A stretch of 36,291 bases of DNA from Neisseriaceae bacterium TC5R-5 (lineage in GTDB: Bacteria; Pseudomonadota; Gammaproteobacteria; Burkholderiales; Chromobacteriaceae). The stretch lies in contig JACCFC020000028.1 in assembly GCA_020830965.2 (NCBI GenBank), forward strand, positions 1 to 36,291, written 5' to 3'. Position 1 is the stretch's first letter, and every line of letters starts with the position of its first letter. A program made the position numbers and the translations under genes. A model generated the notes under the pieces. That model ran no database searches and was not told the DNA's origin. It saw nothing but the letters and a program-made list of their open reading frames with translations. Positions 20,632 through 29,434 of this stretch are shown one piece after another.

Positions 20632-23079
20632 ATGGGTGCCGCACTCAAGTACGCTGGTGCGTTAAAGAATGAAGAATTGACAGCCGCATTCATTCCCTAT
20701 TCCAGCCATGTCACTAAAAGTATCATCAAACTGGCAAATGGGGATTACATCGCAACCATTCGGATGCAAGGTGCGGCACACGAAAGCGCAGACGTGCAAG
20801 ACATTAACTCGTGGCACAACCAGCTTAATGGGTTTATGCGAAATATTGCATCACCTAATACGGCCGTTTGGTCGCATATAGTGAGACGTGCTTATGGCGA
20901 ATATCCTGGCGGGGAATTCTGTCCCGGTTTTTGCCATGACTTCAATGAGAAGTATCGAAAACACATGGCAGACGACAGGATGCTTGTTAACGAGCTGTAT
21001 CTAACCATTGTTTATCGACCACATCCGGTTAAGGCGGTCAAACTGCTGGACATATTTAGCAAGAAAAACCTTAAGGAATTACAACAACGCCAAACCGAAG
21101 AATTGGAGGTTGTTGAAGACCTAATTGGCGTTGCGCTAGCCTCACTCGATCGTTACGAACCGGAATTGCTCGGTTGCTACGAATACAAAGGAAATATGTT
21201 CTCGGAAGTACTGGAATTTCTCGCATTTCTTGTTGACGGTGAGTGGAGACGGTTTCCACTTCCACGTTCTGAAATCCGTGAAATCCTGTCAACTTCGCGG
21301 CCTTTCTTCGGGAAGGGTGGCTTAATGTCGTTCAAAGGCCCCTCAACAACGCAATTCGGCGCAGCTGTGACAATTCAGGAATATCCGTCGATTACTTGCT
21401 CGGGTATCTTGAATGAATTGCTTGGAATGTCTTTTGAATTCGTCTTGACTCAATCATTCAGTTTTCTTTCCAAGCCTGTAGCAGAGGCACGGATGAAGCG
21501 CCAAAAAGGGCGCATGGTCAATTCTGGCGACGTGGCAGGTAGCCAGATCGACGATATTGACGACGCTCTTGACGATTTGGTTTCAAACCGCTTTGTTATG
21601 GGCGCACATCACTTCTCTATGGTGATTCGCGCTCACGATCAAAAGTCACTAAATGAACACATTAGCGAGACCGGCGCGGTTCTATCTGATGGGGGTATGA
21701 AGTGGGCTCGCGAGGAGGCAGGCATTGCGGGTGCTTTTTGGTCACAACTACCTGGCAACTTTGATTACCGGGTTCGTGTTGGCGACATCACCAGCCGAAA
21801 CTTTGCGGGTTTCTCCAGTTTCCATAACTTCCCAATTGGCCGAATTCGTAATAATCAGTGGGGCGATGCTGTAACGATGTTTAAGACGACTTCTGGCGCT
21901 CCGTTCTATTTCAATTTCCACAAAGGAGAAGAAGGAGCAGACGCCAAAAAATCGGCCAAACTCGACCCAAATCACAAAGACCTTGCAAACACGGTTGTAA
22001 TTGGCAAGTCCGGCACAGGTAAGACCGTGCTAGAAATGATGCTGCTGGCTCAAACCCAAAAATTTGAACAACCGCAATTCGACAAGAAACTTTCTTGCGT
22101 CTTGTTCGATAAAGATTTGGGCGCATCAGTTGGAGTAAGGGCTATGGGTGGTCGTTACTACCCGCTAAAAAACGGTGTTCCTTCGGGATTCAACCCATTT
22201 CAAATGGAACCCACGCCCAACAATTTGACGTTCCTTGAGTCGCTTATCAAGCAGCTCGTGAAACATGAAAGTTTACCACTTACGCCTCGCCAAGAACGTG
22301 AAATTAGCGAGGCTATTACAGGTGTGATGGGTGCTGCCAAGCACAAGCGGCGTATCGGTGCAGTGTTGGAGTTTCTTGACCCAACAGATGACAACGGATT
22401 GCACCCGCGTCTAGCGCGTTGGTGTCGTGGTGGTGCGCTTGGCTGGCTGTTCGATAACGCAGAAGACACGTTGCAACTGGATAACTGTACGATGGTCGGC
22501 TTTGACGTGACAGAATTCCTAGACAACGATGCCACACGAACCCCAACAATCATGTATTTGTTCCATCGAATTGAAAGCATGATTGATGGCAGACGCATTC
22601 CGATTTTCTTAGATGAATTCTGGAAACTGTTGAATGACCCTGCCTTTGAAGACCTTGCACAAAACAAATTGGTGACGATTCGTAAGCAAGACGGTTTCTT
22701 GGTGATGTTTACGCAATCGCCTAAGCAAGTTCTTCAGTCACCCATTGCTTACGCCATTATTGGACAAACGGCAACAAAGATTTTTTTACCGAACCCAGAA
22801 GCAGACTATGACGATTACGTCAATGGTTTCAAACTGACTCAACGTGAGTATGAGATTGTGAAAAGTTTGGGCGAGAAATCACGTCAATTTCTAATTAAGC
22901 AAGGTCAAAACTCCGTTGTCGCTGAATTGAACCTTCGTGGGTTCGATGATGAATTAGCGGTTCTTTCAGGAAATACCGCGACGTCATTATTAGCCGAAAA
23001 ACTTGTAGCTGAATTGGGCGACGATCCCGCTATTTGGTTACCAGAATTTCATCGTATTCGTAAAGGAGCAATTGTATGA
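20632..23079 (+). CDS. virB4: VirB4 secretion ATPase
   Basis: 815 residues, normal for VirB4. Walker A is IGKSGTGKTVLEMM (about residues 457-470) and Walker B IPIFLDEFWKLL (about 654-665). The arginine/glutamine region TQSPKQVLQSPIAYAII follows. The N-terminal CagE/TrbE domain spans about 170-400. VirB4 powers pilus assembly and substrate transfer at the inner membrane. AAGGAGATAT gives an unusually strong ribosome binding site, useful for a large cytosolic subunit. Its stop overlaps the virB5 start (ATGA). Confidence 0.96.
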   Translation: MGAALKYAGALKNEELTAAFIPYSSHVTKSIIKLANGDYIATIRMQGAAHESADVQDINSWHNQLNGFMRNIASPNTAVWSHIVRRAYGEYPGGEFCPGFCHDFNEKYRKHMADDRMLVNELYLTIVYRPHPVKAVKLLDIFSKKNLKELQQRQTEELEVVEDLIGVALASLDRYEPELLGCYEYKGNMFSEVLEFLAFLVDGEWRRFPLPRSEIREILSTSRPFFGKGGLMSFKGPSTTQFGAAVTIQEYPSITCSGILNELLGMSFEFVLTQSFSFLSKPVAEARMKRQKGRMVNSGDVAGSQIDDIDDALDDLVSNRFVMGAHHFSMVIRAHDQKSLNEHISETGAVLSDGGMKWAREEAGIAGAFWSQLPGNFDYRVRVGDITSRNFAGFSSFHNFPIGRIRNNQWGDAVTMFKTTSGAPFYFNFHKGEEGADAKKSAKLDPNHKDLANTVVIGKSGTGKTVLEMMLLAQTQKFEQPQFDKKLSCVLFDKDLGASVGVRAMGGRYYPLKNGVPSGFNPFQMEPTPNNLTFLESLIKQLVKHESLPLTPRQEREISEAITGVMGAAKHKRRIGAVLEFLDPTDDNGLHPRLARWCRGGALGWLFDNAEDTLQLDNCTMVGFDVTEFLDNDATRTPTIMYLFHRIESMIDGRRIPIFLDEFWKLLNDPAFEDLAQNKLVTIRKQDGFLVMFTQSPKQVLQSPIAYAIIGQTATKIFLPNPEADYDDYVNGFKLTQREYEIVKSLGEKSRQFLIKQGQNSVVAELNLRGFDDELAVLSGNTATSLLAEKLVAELGDDPAIWLPEFHRIRKGAIV

Positions 23080-23756
23080 AACTGTTTAAGAAACACTTTG
23101 GTGCATTTATCTTAATGTTTGGTTTGGGTATGGGGAATGTAGCTCACGCAGGTATTCCGGTTATAGACACTTCAAATTTAGCTCAAGCTGTTTTGCAAGT
23201 GCAGGCTTGGGCACAGCAGTATGCTCAAATGGCACAGCAAGTTCAGCAACTACAACAGCAATACAATTCGATAACTGGTAATCGCAATATGGGAAGTCTG
23301 GTTAATAATTCGGCTTCTCGTCAATATCTTCCTGCTGACTACGCAACAATCTTGAATCAAGGTGTTGGGAATTGGGCTGCTATCCGACAAGCCGCGCAAA
23401 AATTTGATACGTCAATGACTAGCCTTGCTGCAAATAGCGATACCGCGCAAGCTTTTCAGCAAGCTGCTAAACAAGCGGCTTTGAATCGAGCAACAGCTGA
23501 AGCAGCCTACTCGACGGCCAGCAAACGCTTTTCAGACATTCAAGTTTTGCTAGACAAGGTGAACAACGCACCGGATTTAAAAGACATCGCTGACTTGCAA
23601 GGTCGCATTCAAGCTGAGCAAGTGATGATGCAAAACGAAGCAAACAAATTGCAAATGCTGCAACAGTTGGCGTCTGCGCAACGTGACTTGCAAATTCAGC
23701 AAAATAAAGAAATCAGTATGAAATCCAGTAAGGGCGGCATGCCATCCGGCTGGTAA
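23076..23756 (+). CDS. virB5: VirB5 minor pilin/adhesin
   Basis: 226 residues. Signal peptide MKLFKKHFGAFILMFGLGMG with cleavage after NVAHA (about residue 25). The mature chain is rich in Gln and helical (VQAWAQQYAQMAQQVQQLQQ), as expected of VirB5/TraC three-helix bundles at the pilus tip. It ends SSKGGMPSGW, a tail echoed by the next gene's TKGGLPKGW. It is coupled to virB4. A hairpin with a T-run follows its stop. Confidence 0.88.
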   Translation: MKLFKKHFGAFILMFGLGMGNVAHAGIPVIDTSNLAQAVLQVQAWAQQYAQMAQQVQQLQQQYNSITGNRNMGSLVNNSASRQYLPADYATILNQGVGNWAAIRQAAQKFDTSMTSLAANSDTAQAFQQAAKQAALNRATAEAAYSTASKRFSDIQVLLDKVNNAPDLKDIADLQGRIQAEQVMMQNEANKLQMLQQLASAQRDLQIQQNKEISMKSSKGGMPSGW

Positions 23757-23763
23757 ATAACCA

Positions 23764-23792
23764 GGTCGCTCCCTCTCGGGAACGACCATTTT
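23764..23792 (+). terminator. Weak terminator or attenuator between virB5 and eexN-like gene
   Basis: GGTCG-C-TCCC-TCTC-GGGA-A-CGACC forms a bulged stem (23764-23787) followed by ATTTTT. Inside an operon this would lower rather than stop transcription of the genes downstream. Confidence 0.5.
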
Positions 23793-23804
23793 TGGAGGAA
23801 AGCA

Positions 23805-24044
23805 ATGAAAAAACCAATTGGGCTTCTGCTTCTCACAGTGATAGTTCTACTTTCCGCTTGCGGTGATGGAGTACCCAAAGTAGCTGACGCGCATAACCCG
23901 CTTGATGCCGATGGTAACGCAATCAAGGGTACAGAATTTTTGCAAAAGTATTGCGCGGGCAAACCCACTAATGAAGATTGCGTAAAAGTTCAGAAAGCTG
24001 TCAGCTCCGATTCTACTAAAGGCGGACTTCCGAAGGGATGGTGA
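23805..24044 (+). CDS. EexN-like entry-exclusion lipoprotein
   Basis: 79 residues. Signal peptide II with lipobox LSAC (Cys at about 19). The segment TEFLQKYCAGKPTNEDCVKV resembles EexN-type exclusion lipoproteins, in which two cysteines frame an NP- or KP-containing loop. Its position between virB5 and virB6 is where pKM101 has eex. Such proteins block redundant transfer into cells that already hold the plasmid. The C-terminus TKGGLPKGW nearly copies the VirB5 tail (SKGGMPSGW). The ribosome binding site GGAGGAAAG is strong. Confidence 0.72.
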   Translation: MKKPIGLLLLTVIVLLSACGDGVPKVADAHNPLDADGNAIKGTEFLQKYCAGKPTNEDCVKVQKAVSSDSTKGGLPKGW

Positions 24045-24047
24045 TCT

Positions 24048-25085
24048 ATGGCAGCGAGTAACTTCCATTTTTACTCGCGCATGTTCACTGAGTTGAGCAA
24101 TGCGCTGAGTACATACGTTAACGATACCGCCACAAACATCATTGGGGCCATTACGCCAGTCGCAACGACTCTGCTCACTATCTACGTGATCTTGTGGGGT
24201 TGGTCGATGTTGCGAGGGGTAATTGCCGAACCCATTACCGATGGGTTAGGGCGGATTGTACGACTGGCGTTAATTTGTGGAATTGCTCTACAAATTGGTT
24301 ATTACAACGGGTTAATTTCCAATTTTCTTTGGAATGCTCCCGATGCGATGGCTAGCTACCTCGGCGGGTCTACCGGAACGAGCAACGCAGAATTTCTCGA
24401 CGCGCTTATGTCACAAATGTACGACTTTGGCGATGCTTTTTATCAAAAAGCCCAAGCAAATTCAACTATGGGAATACCTGACCTTGGGCTTCTATTCATG
24501 GCGTATGTAATTTGGGCGGTCGGGGTAATCTCAACAGGCTATGGTGCGTTTCTTTTGTCACTCGCCAAAATGGGATTGGCTATTACGCTCGGAATCGGCC
24601 CGCTGTTCGTTTTGCTCATCATGTTTGAACCGACAAAACGGTTCTTTGATGCGTGGCTAGGTCAGGCTTTAAACTATGTTTTCTTGGTGATGCTTACAGC
24701 TGCGGCCATCAAGTTGATTATGTCAATTCTTCAAACCTATCTAACCGCCGCAAGCGGTGTTGTTAGTGATCCCTCGCTTGACCAAGCATTGCCCGCTATT
24801 GTTTTTGCAATTATTGGAGCGTTGGTCATGGTGCAAATGCCCTCGAAAGCATCGGCCCTAGGTGGTGGTGTCGCAATTGGCACACTTGGCGCTGTAGGTT
24901 GGGCCTACGGGAAAACAAAAGGTGGCATGAGTTCAATGCGACCTACCAATATGCGTAGGTCGCTCAATAAGGCTCGTTCGGATGTTCGCCTTGCAAAGGG
25001 AGCGGTACGAGCATCTGCTGGCATGCCAATGGCTATCTATCGTAAAGTAACGGGGGGGAATAAGAACAAAGTTGCTAAAGGATAA
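24048..25085 (+). CDS. virB6: VirB6 polytopic channel protein
   Basis: 345 residues with several membrane segments, for example AITPVATTLLTIYVILWGWS, LALICGIALQIGYYNGLISN, LLFMAYVIWAVGVISTGYGA, LGIGPLFVLLIMFEPTKRFF (the TrbL/VirB6 signature) and ALPAIVFAIIGALVMVQMPS. A basic cytoplasmic tail follows (about 285-345). VirB6 forms part of the inner-membrane channel. It is the last gene of transfer operon 1 and a strong terminator follows 7 bp after its stop. Confidence 0.93.
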   Translation: MAASNFHFYSRMFTELSNALSTYVNDTATNIIGAITPVATTLLTIYVILWGWSMLRGVIAEPITDGLGRIVRLALICGIALQIGYYNGLISNFLWNAPDAMASYLGGSTGTSNAEFLDALMSQMYDFGDAFYQKAQANSTMGIPDLGLLFMAYVIWAVGVISTGYGAFLLSLAKMGLAITLGIGPLFVLLIMFEPTKRFFDAWLGQALNYVFLVMLTAAAIKLIMSILQTYLTAASGVVSDPSLDQALPAIVFAIIGALVMVQMPSKASALGGGVAIGTLGAVGWAYGKTKGGMSSMRPTNMRRSLNKARSDVRLAKGAVRASAGMPMAIYRKVTGGNKNKVAKG

Positions 25086-25091
25086 ATGATT

Positions 25092-25138
25092 AAAAATGGC
25101 ACATTTTCGCGTCCGCGAAAATGTGCCATTTTTTTCGC
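25092..25138 (+). terminator. Strong terminator of transfer operon 1 (contains palindrome site 5)
   Basis: Two perfect 20-bp arms (25092-25111 and 25114-25133) separated by TC form a very stable stem. A T-run closes the right arm. Its core is TTTTCGCG-TC-CGCGAAAA, so terminator and protein-binding palindrome coincide. The flanking AAAAATGGCACA and TGTGCCATTTTT parts make the T-tract. Confidence 0.9.
25104..25121. promoter_or_regulatory. TTTTCGCG-N2-CGCGAAAA palindrome, site 5
   Basis: Core of the terminator stem, with central TC (the complement of the GA centre, so it is the same site in inverted orientation). It lies about 50 bp before the virB7 promoter region. Confidence 0.7.
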
Positions 25139-25159
25139 CTTGTTATGTCAAAATAGCGT

Positions 25160-25188
25160 TATTTGCATTTGCAAAATATGATATATTG
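25160..25188 (+). promoter_or_regulatory. virB7 operon promoter region and operator
   Basis: CAAAATAT-G-ATATATTG (25172-25188) is identical to 16361-16377. It includes TATGAT as probable -10 and is preceded by GCATTTGCAAAAT, also shared with the first operon. No good -35 is seen at 17 bp, so the promoter may be weak or need an activator. Confidence 0.5.
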
Positions 25189-25224
25189 CTGCTTTGATCT
25201 GAACATTTAAGAGAAAGGATGTTT

Positions 25225-25413
25225 ATGCGTTTCATGCTCTACGGCTTTAGCATATTTTTCACCTGCTTTTTGGTCGGATGCGCGGGTTCCCCTACTAAAC
25301 CGCCAGAACCAAAGGGCGAATATCGCCCCATTAACCATCGAGTTGAACTTCACACAACAAATCAACAGCTAGGCGACATGGGCAACCTATCACCTGTCCC
25401 TGCTTTTAAATAA
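25225..25413 (+). CDS. virB7: VirB7 outer-membrane lipoprotein
   Basis: 62 residues from ATG at 25225, set at good spacing from AGAAAGGA. An in-frame ATG at 25219 would add two residues. Lipobox LVGC within the hydrophobic N-terminus, then a proline-rich chain (AGSPTKPPEPKGEY) and a short VELHTTNQQLGD segment. Size and position before virB8 fit VirB7/TraN, which stabilises VirB9 in the outer-membrane core. It is the first gene of transfer operon 2. Confidence 0.8.
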   Translation: MRFMLYGFSIFFTCFLVGCAGSPTKPPEPKGEYRPINHRVELHTTNQQLGDMGNLSPVPAFK

Positions 25414-25423
25414 GGAAATTAGA

Positions 25424-26245
25424 ATGAGAAACAACAACGTCGAGAAAAAAGACTTCGATAACTATTTGAAGGAAGCAAAGTCGTGGGAAACCGATAAGGT
25501 GAAAGAACTTTTACGTTCTCGCACAGTTGCTTGGATAGTGGCGGGCGGGTTTGGTTTAATCGCTTTTTCCGCTGTCGTAGCCTTAGCAGGTTTAACCCCT
25601 TTGAAGTCTATAGACCCTTTTATGGTTCGTGTCGATAACACAACAGGAGCAGTTGATGTAATCAAAGCATTAAAAGATGGAAAAACAAATTATGACGAAA
25701 CCATTAACAAGTATTTTGTTCAATGGTACGTGCGATACCGCGAAGGTTATTCTAAGGAGTTAGCACAAGATTACTATTCATATGTTGGCATCTTGTCAAG
25801 TGGCGTTGAACAGCAAAAATACTTTTCTGCTTTCAACCCGAAAAATCCGCAATCGCCACTTAATATCTATGGTTCTTATGCCAAAGTCAAAGTTGATATT
25901 CAAAGCACCTCATTCATCAATTCAAACGTTGCTCTCGTTCGCTACACGCGGAAGGTAGAACGCGGCCTAGATCAGCCTCAAATCAGCCATTGGGCTGCAA
26001 CAATCACATTCAAGTATTTGGGTACGCCCATGAAGGAAAAAGACCGGGGTATTAACCCGCTCGGTTTCCAAGTGATCGAATATCGCAATGACCCAGATGC
26101 TGCGGTGAATAATATCAATGCGACGAATCAGGACAGCCAAACATCGCCTCAAACATTAGCGCCTGCCGCGGTCGTTCCTAGTGTTTCCGCGTTTCCCACG
26201 ACAACCGGGGCAACCACCGCGCCGGTAGTGCCTTCCGTTCAATAG
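25424..26245 (+). CDS. virB8: VirB8 inner-membrane scaffold
   Basis: 273 residues. A single membrane helix TVAWIVAGGFGLIAFSAVVA (about 33-55) follows a charged cytoplasmic N-terminus. The NTF2-like periplasmic domain (about 60-235) includes the family signature KYFVQWYVRYREGYS and VRYTRKVERG. The Pro/Thr/Ala-rich tail after 240 is an extension not required by the fold. VirB8 contacts VirB4, VirB6 and VirB10. The gene lies 10 bp after virB7 and 11 bp before virB9. Confidence 0.94.
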   Translation: MRNNNVEKKDFDNYLKEAKSWETDKVKELLRSRTVAWIVAGGFGLIAFSAVVALAGLTPLKSIDPFMVRVDNTTGAVDVIKALKDGKTNYDETINKYFVQWYVRYREGYSKELAQDYYSYVGILSSGVEQQKYFSAFNPKNPQSPLNIYGSYAKVKVDIQSTSFINSNVALVRYTRKVERGLDQPQISHWAATITFKYLGTPMKEKDRGINPLGFQVIEYRNDPDAAVNNINATNQDSQTSPQTLAPAAVVPSVSAFPTTTGATTAPVVPSVQ

Positions 26246-26256
26246 CAAGGGGTGAT

Positions 26257-27093
26257 ATGAAACATTTTCTTTTGATTGCTCTGCTGGTGCCAACTCTAGC
26301 TCTGGCCGAGTTGACTCCACAGAAAGGCGAATTTGACCCACGTGTTCGCATCGTCGATTACAACCCATTTAACGTAGTAAGACTCTCCACGTTTTACGGG
26401 GTATCAACTCATGTGCAGTTTTCCGATGACGAGACCATTAAAGCCGTTGCGGTAGGCGACGACCAGGCTTGGAAAGTGATTCCTCGTGGGAATCATCTTT
26501 TTATCAAGCCAGAAGCAATGAAAGCGGACACTAATGTAACGGTAGTGACTGACCGCCGCACCTATCAATTCGCTCTAGTTGTTCAGCCGCGAAAGCCCAG
26601 GGACTCGAAAGCTTGGGCTGACCCAAATCTTATTTTTTCGCTGAGTTTTCGCTATCCAAAGGAAGAAGCCGCTAAAGCCGAAGCCCATGCTAAACAATTG
26701 GCTTTGACTTCAAAGCTTGGCGAAGTCAAAAGCAAGCTATCGGATGCGTCAAAATTTGGAGAAAACAAAGATTATTGGGTAGCCGGCTCAGAAGCGATTA
26801 GCCCGACTTCCGCGCGAGATGATGGGCGCTTCGTTTATCTAACTTTTACAAATAACCGTGATATGCCCGCTGTTTATGAAGTAGATGAAAAGGGCAATGA
26901 AGCACTGATAAATACCAACGTGATTGACGGTAACACCATCGTTGTTCAACGACTTGTTCGGCAATTAATGCTTCGTAAGGGTGATTCCGTGGCCTCCGTC
27001 ATTAACAAATCTTTTGACTTGAACGATAGTATTGATAACACCACTGGCACCGTTGCGCCGGACGTGGAACGTGTAATTAAAGGAGCGCAATAA
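26257..27093 (+). CDS. virB9: VirB9 outer-membrane complex protein
   Basis: 278 residues. Signal peptide MKHFLLIALLVPTLALA. The N-terminal domain has FDPRVRIVDYNPFNVVRL and GDDQAWKVIPRGNHLFIKP. The C-terminal beta domain includes DDGRFVYLTFTNNRDMPAVY and RQLMLRKGDSVASVIN, both typical of VirB9/CagX. It forms the outer-membrane core with VirB7 and VirB10. Its TAA shares an A with the virB10 ATG. Confidence 0.94.
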   Translation: MKHFLLIALLVPTLALAELTPQKGEFDPRVRIVDYNPFNVVRLSTFYGVSTHVQFSDDETIKAVAVGDDQAWKVIPRGNHLFIKPEAMKADTNVTVVTDRRTYQFALVVQPRKPRDSKAWADPNLIFSLSFRYPKEEAAKAEAHAKQLALTSKLGEVKSKLSDASKFGENKDYWVAGSEAISPTSARDDGRFVYLTFTNNRDMPAVYEVDEKGNEALINTNVIDGNTIVVQRLVRQLMLRKGDSVASVINKSFDLNDSIDNTTGTVAPDVERVIKGAQ

Positions 27094-28406
27094 TGGGCTT
27101 TTTGGAAAAAATAAAAGGTAGCAGGAAAGTCGAAGACGAAACGACTGGTGACGGTCTACCAGACATGAACACAGAACAGATTTCATTGGCTGATGCTGCT
27201 CGAAAAATCAAGACTCAGCAAAAGGAATTTCGCGCCCGCGAAAATGCAGCGATTGCTGCCGCCGAAAACGAGGGATTGCCCTCAGTCAATCGCAAGCGTG
27301 GAAATAATAAATTGGTCACAATTCTTGGATTTATCTTCATCCTAGGAGCTGCTACTGCAATGATCGTTGCGGTAAACGGCAATAAGACCCCAAATAAGAA
27401 AAAAGAGTCAGGGCCACAAGAACAAATTGCCAACCATTTGCCGCCAATTGCTGTACCGGCTGCGCCGCAGCCTATCAGCACAGCTTCACCCGTGCCATTG
27501 GGCGCCCAGCCCACGCTTGCAGAAGTCCCCCCAATCAACCCCGGCCCCACCGTGGCTCAACCTATCCCGCAGGCAGGTAGCAATCACCAACAAGTCAATA
27601 GTAAGCCCGCTCAAACTTGGCTAGAACGCAAAATGGGCGGTAAGTTGCTAGTGGACTTGAATGCTGCCAATGGTGGTGCTGTGCAACCTGTTGTAATGCA
27701 GGGTGATAGCACACCAGGGCAGCAAATGGCTTTGCCCGGTTCTGATGGTGGTCGGACTTCTAATCAAAACGAATTGGCTACCAAACTGGAACCAACAATT
27801 ACTAAGGGTGTTTCGGCATCGTTGCTTCCTGATCGCAATTTTTTGATGACTAAAGGTACTACATTGGATTGCGCGCTTGAAACTGCGCTTGATAGCTCTG
27901 TACCAGGCTTGACGACTTGCCGCCTCACTCATGACATTTATTCAGATAACGGCCAAGTACTTTTACTTGATCGGGGTTCTCAGTTGGTCGGCGAGTATCA
28001 AGGCGGAATGAAGCAAGGCCAGGTGCGTCTTTTTGTTCTATGGACTCGTGCTAAAACACCCAATGGCGTAGTCGTCTCATTAAACTCACCAGGCACGGAC
28101 GCCCTAGGTCGTTCGGGTTTTGATGGATGGGTTGACAATCATTTTGCTGAACGATTCGGAGCAGCAATCCTTATGAGCTTCGTTCAGGATTCAGTTAAGG
28201 CATTGCTAAACAACAATAACAATGGAGGGACAACAAATGTTTTCGGGAGCACGATCAGCGGTGGGGAAAAGATCATTGAGAAAATCCTTGAATCCACGGT
28301 AAATATTCCACCAACCATCGTCAAAAACCAAGGCGATCACATTCAGGTCATGGTTGCCCGCGATTTAGATTTCTCGGGTGTTTATGGCTTGCGGGTGAAA
28401 AAATGA
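27093..28406 (+). CDS. virB10: VirB10 energy-sensing core protein
   Basis: 437 residues. Cytoplasmic N-terminus (about 1-70), one membrane helix KLVTILGFIFILGAATAMIV (about 73-92) and a Pro-rich periplasmic linker. The C-terminal TrbI barrel domain (about 235-437) has MTKGTTLDCALETALDSSVP and LLDRGSQLVGEYQGG as signatures. It spans both membranes and transmits ATPase state. A TTTCGCG-N2-CGCGAAAA site lies in codons 46-51 (FRAREN). Its end overlaps virB11 by 4 bp. Confidence 0.95.
   Translation: MGFLEKIKGSRKVEDETTGDGLPDMNTEQISLADAARKIKTQQKEFRARENAAIAAAENEGLPSVNRKRGNNKLVTILGFIFILGAATAMIVAVNGNKTPNKKKESGPQEQIANHLPPIAVPAAPQPISTASPVPLGAQPTLAEVPPINPGPTVAQPIPQAGSNHQQVNSKPAQTWLERKMGGKLLVDLNAANGGAVQPVVMQGDSTPGQQMALPGSDGGRTSNQNELATKLEPTITKGVSASLLPDRNFLMTKGTTLDCALETALDSSVPGLTTCRLTHDIYSDNGQVLLLDRGSQLVGEYQGGMKQGQVRLFVLWTRAKTPNGVVVSLNSPGTDALGRSGFDGWVDNHFAERFGAAILMSFVQDSVKALLNNNNNGGTTNVFGSTISGGEKIIEKILESTVNIPPTIVKNQGDHIQVMVARDLDFSGVYGLRVKK
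27228..27244. promoter_or_regulatory. TTTCGCG-N2-CGCGAAA palindrome, site 6
   Basis: TTTCGCG-CC-CGCGAAAA inside virB10, with 7-bp perfect arms. It encodes FRAREN, as does site 7 in an unrelated gene in the same frame. Confidence 0.6.
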
Positions 28407-29434
28407 CTCAATTGACTGTCCTAAAAAAAGATGAAGGGCAGTCATCAGAAATGCTCGCAGAGTATCTAGAACCTCTGCGAGCGTTCCTTGATGACACAAG
28501 CCTGAATGAGATTTGTATCAACAGACCTGGTGAAGTCTGGACAGAAGGCAGCAATGGATGGCAACGCTTTGACGTTCCTTCTTTAACTTTCACACATTGC
28601 CGACAATTGGCTACCTTAATCGCTAGCTACAACGGTAAGTCAATTGTTTCTGACAAGCCGGTATTATCGGCGGCACTGCCTAACGGCGAGCGTGTGCAGG
28701 TTGTGATTCCTCCCGCCTGCGAACCGCGCACGGTTTCTATCACTATTCGTAAGCCATCGATGGTAGACAAAACCCTTGATGAACTAGAAGCCGAAGGCGC
28801 TTTCGATCAGGTGGATGATGTTGACGCTTCCGGCACTCTGCATCCGTATGAGATCGAGTTGCTTGCACTCAAGGAAAGCAAGCGTATCAAGGAGTTTTTG
28901 CAGCTCGCCATGGAACACGGCTTAACGTTGGTGATTGTGGGAAAGACTGGTTCAGGCAAGACCACTATCGGCAAAAGCATCACGAATTGCATTCCTACGA
29001 ACGAACGCTTGGTAACGGTTGAAGATGTGCATGAAATGTTCTTGAACCATCACCCTAACAAAGTCCATTTGTTTTATTCACGGGATGATGAAGGTGGCTC
29101 GAAGGTCAATCCAAAGCAAGCCATTGCATCGTGCCTAAGAATGAAGCCTGATCGCATTTTGTTAGCTGAAATGCGAGGCGATGAAGCCTGGGAATTCGTC
29201 AAGGCCGTAGGTTCCGGGCATCCTGGCATCAGTACGGCCCACGCAGGCGGGGCATTGGAAGCATTTGATCAAATTGTAGCCCTTATCAAAGACAGCCCTA
29301 CCGGCGCACATCTGGATGCCGCGTATATCAAGAAACGAGTCTTTGAAACAGTAGATATCGTGCTTTATTACGTTCACCGCAAACTACGTGAGGTTTACTA
29401 TGACCCTAAATTTAAGCGAAAACAATTGGGTTAA
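28403..29434 (+). CDS. virB11: VirB11 hexameric ATPase
   Basis: 343 residues. The N-terminal domain contains LNEICINRPGEVWTEG, Walker A is VIVGKTGSGKTTIGKSI (about 177-193), the Asp box is VTVEDVHEMF, Walker B is RILLAEMRGDEAW and the His box is GSGHPGISTAHA. All catalytic boxes are intact. It switches the machine between pilus assembly and DNA transfer. It overlaps virB10 by 4 bp, and its last 35 bp overlap the start of virD4. Confidence 0.95.
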   Translation: MTQLTVLKKDEGQSSEMLAEYLEPLRAFLDDTSLNEICINRPGEVWTEGSNGWQRFDVPSLTFTHCRQLATLIASYNGKSIVSDKPVLSAALPNGERVQVVIPPACEPRTVSITIRKPSMVDKTLDELEAEGAFDQVDDVDASGTLHPYEIELLALKESKRIKEFLQLAMEHGLTLVIVGKTGSGKTTIGKSITNCIPTNERLVTVEDVHEMFLNHHPNKVHLFYSRDDEGGSKVNPKQAIASCLRMKPDRILLAEMRGDEAWEFVKAVGSGHPGISTAHAGGALEAFDQIVALIKDSPTGAHLDAAYIKKRVFETVDIVLYYVHRKLREVYYDPKFKRKQLG

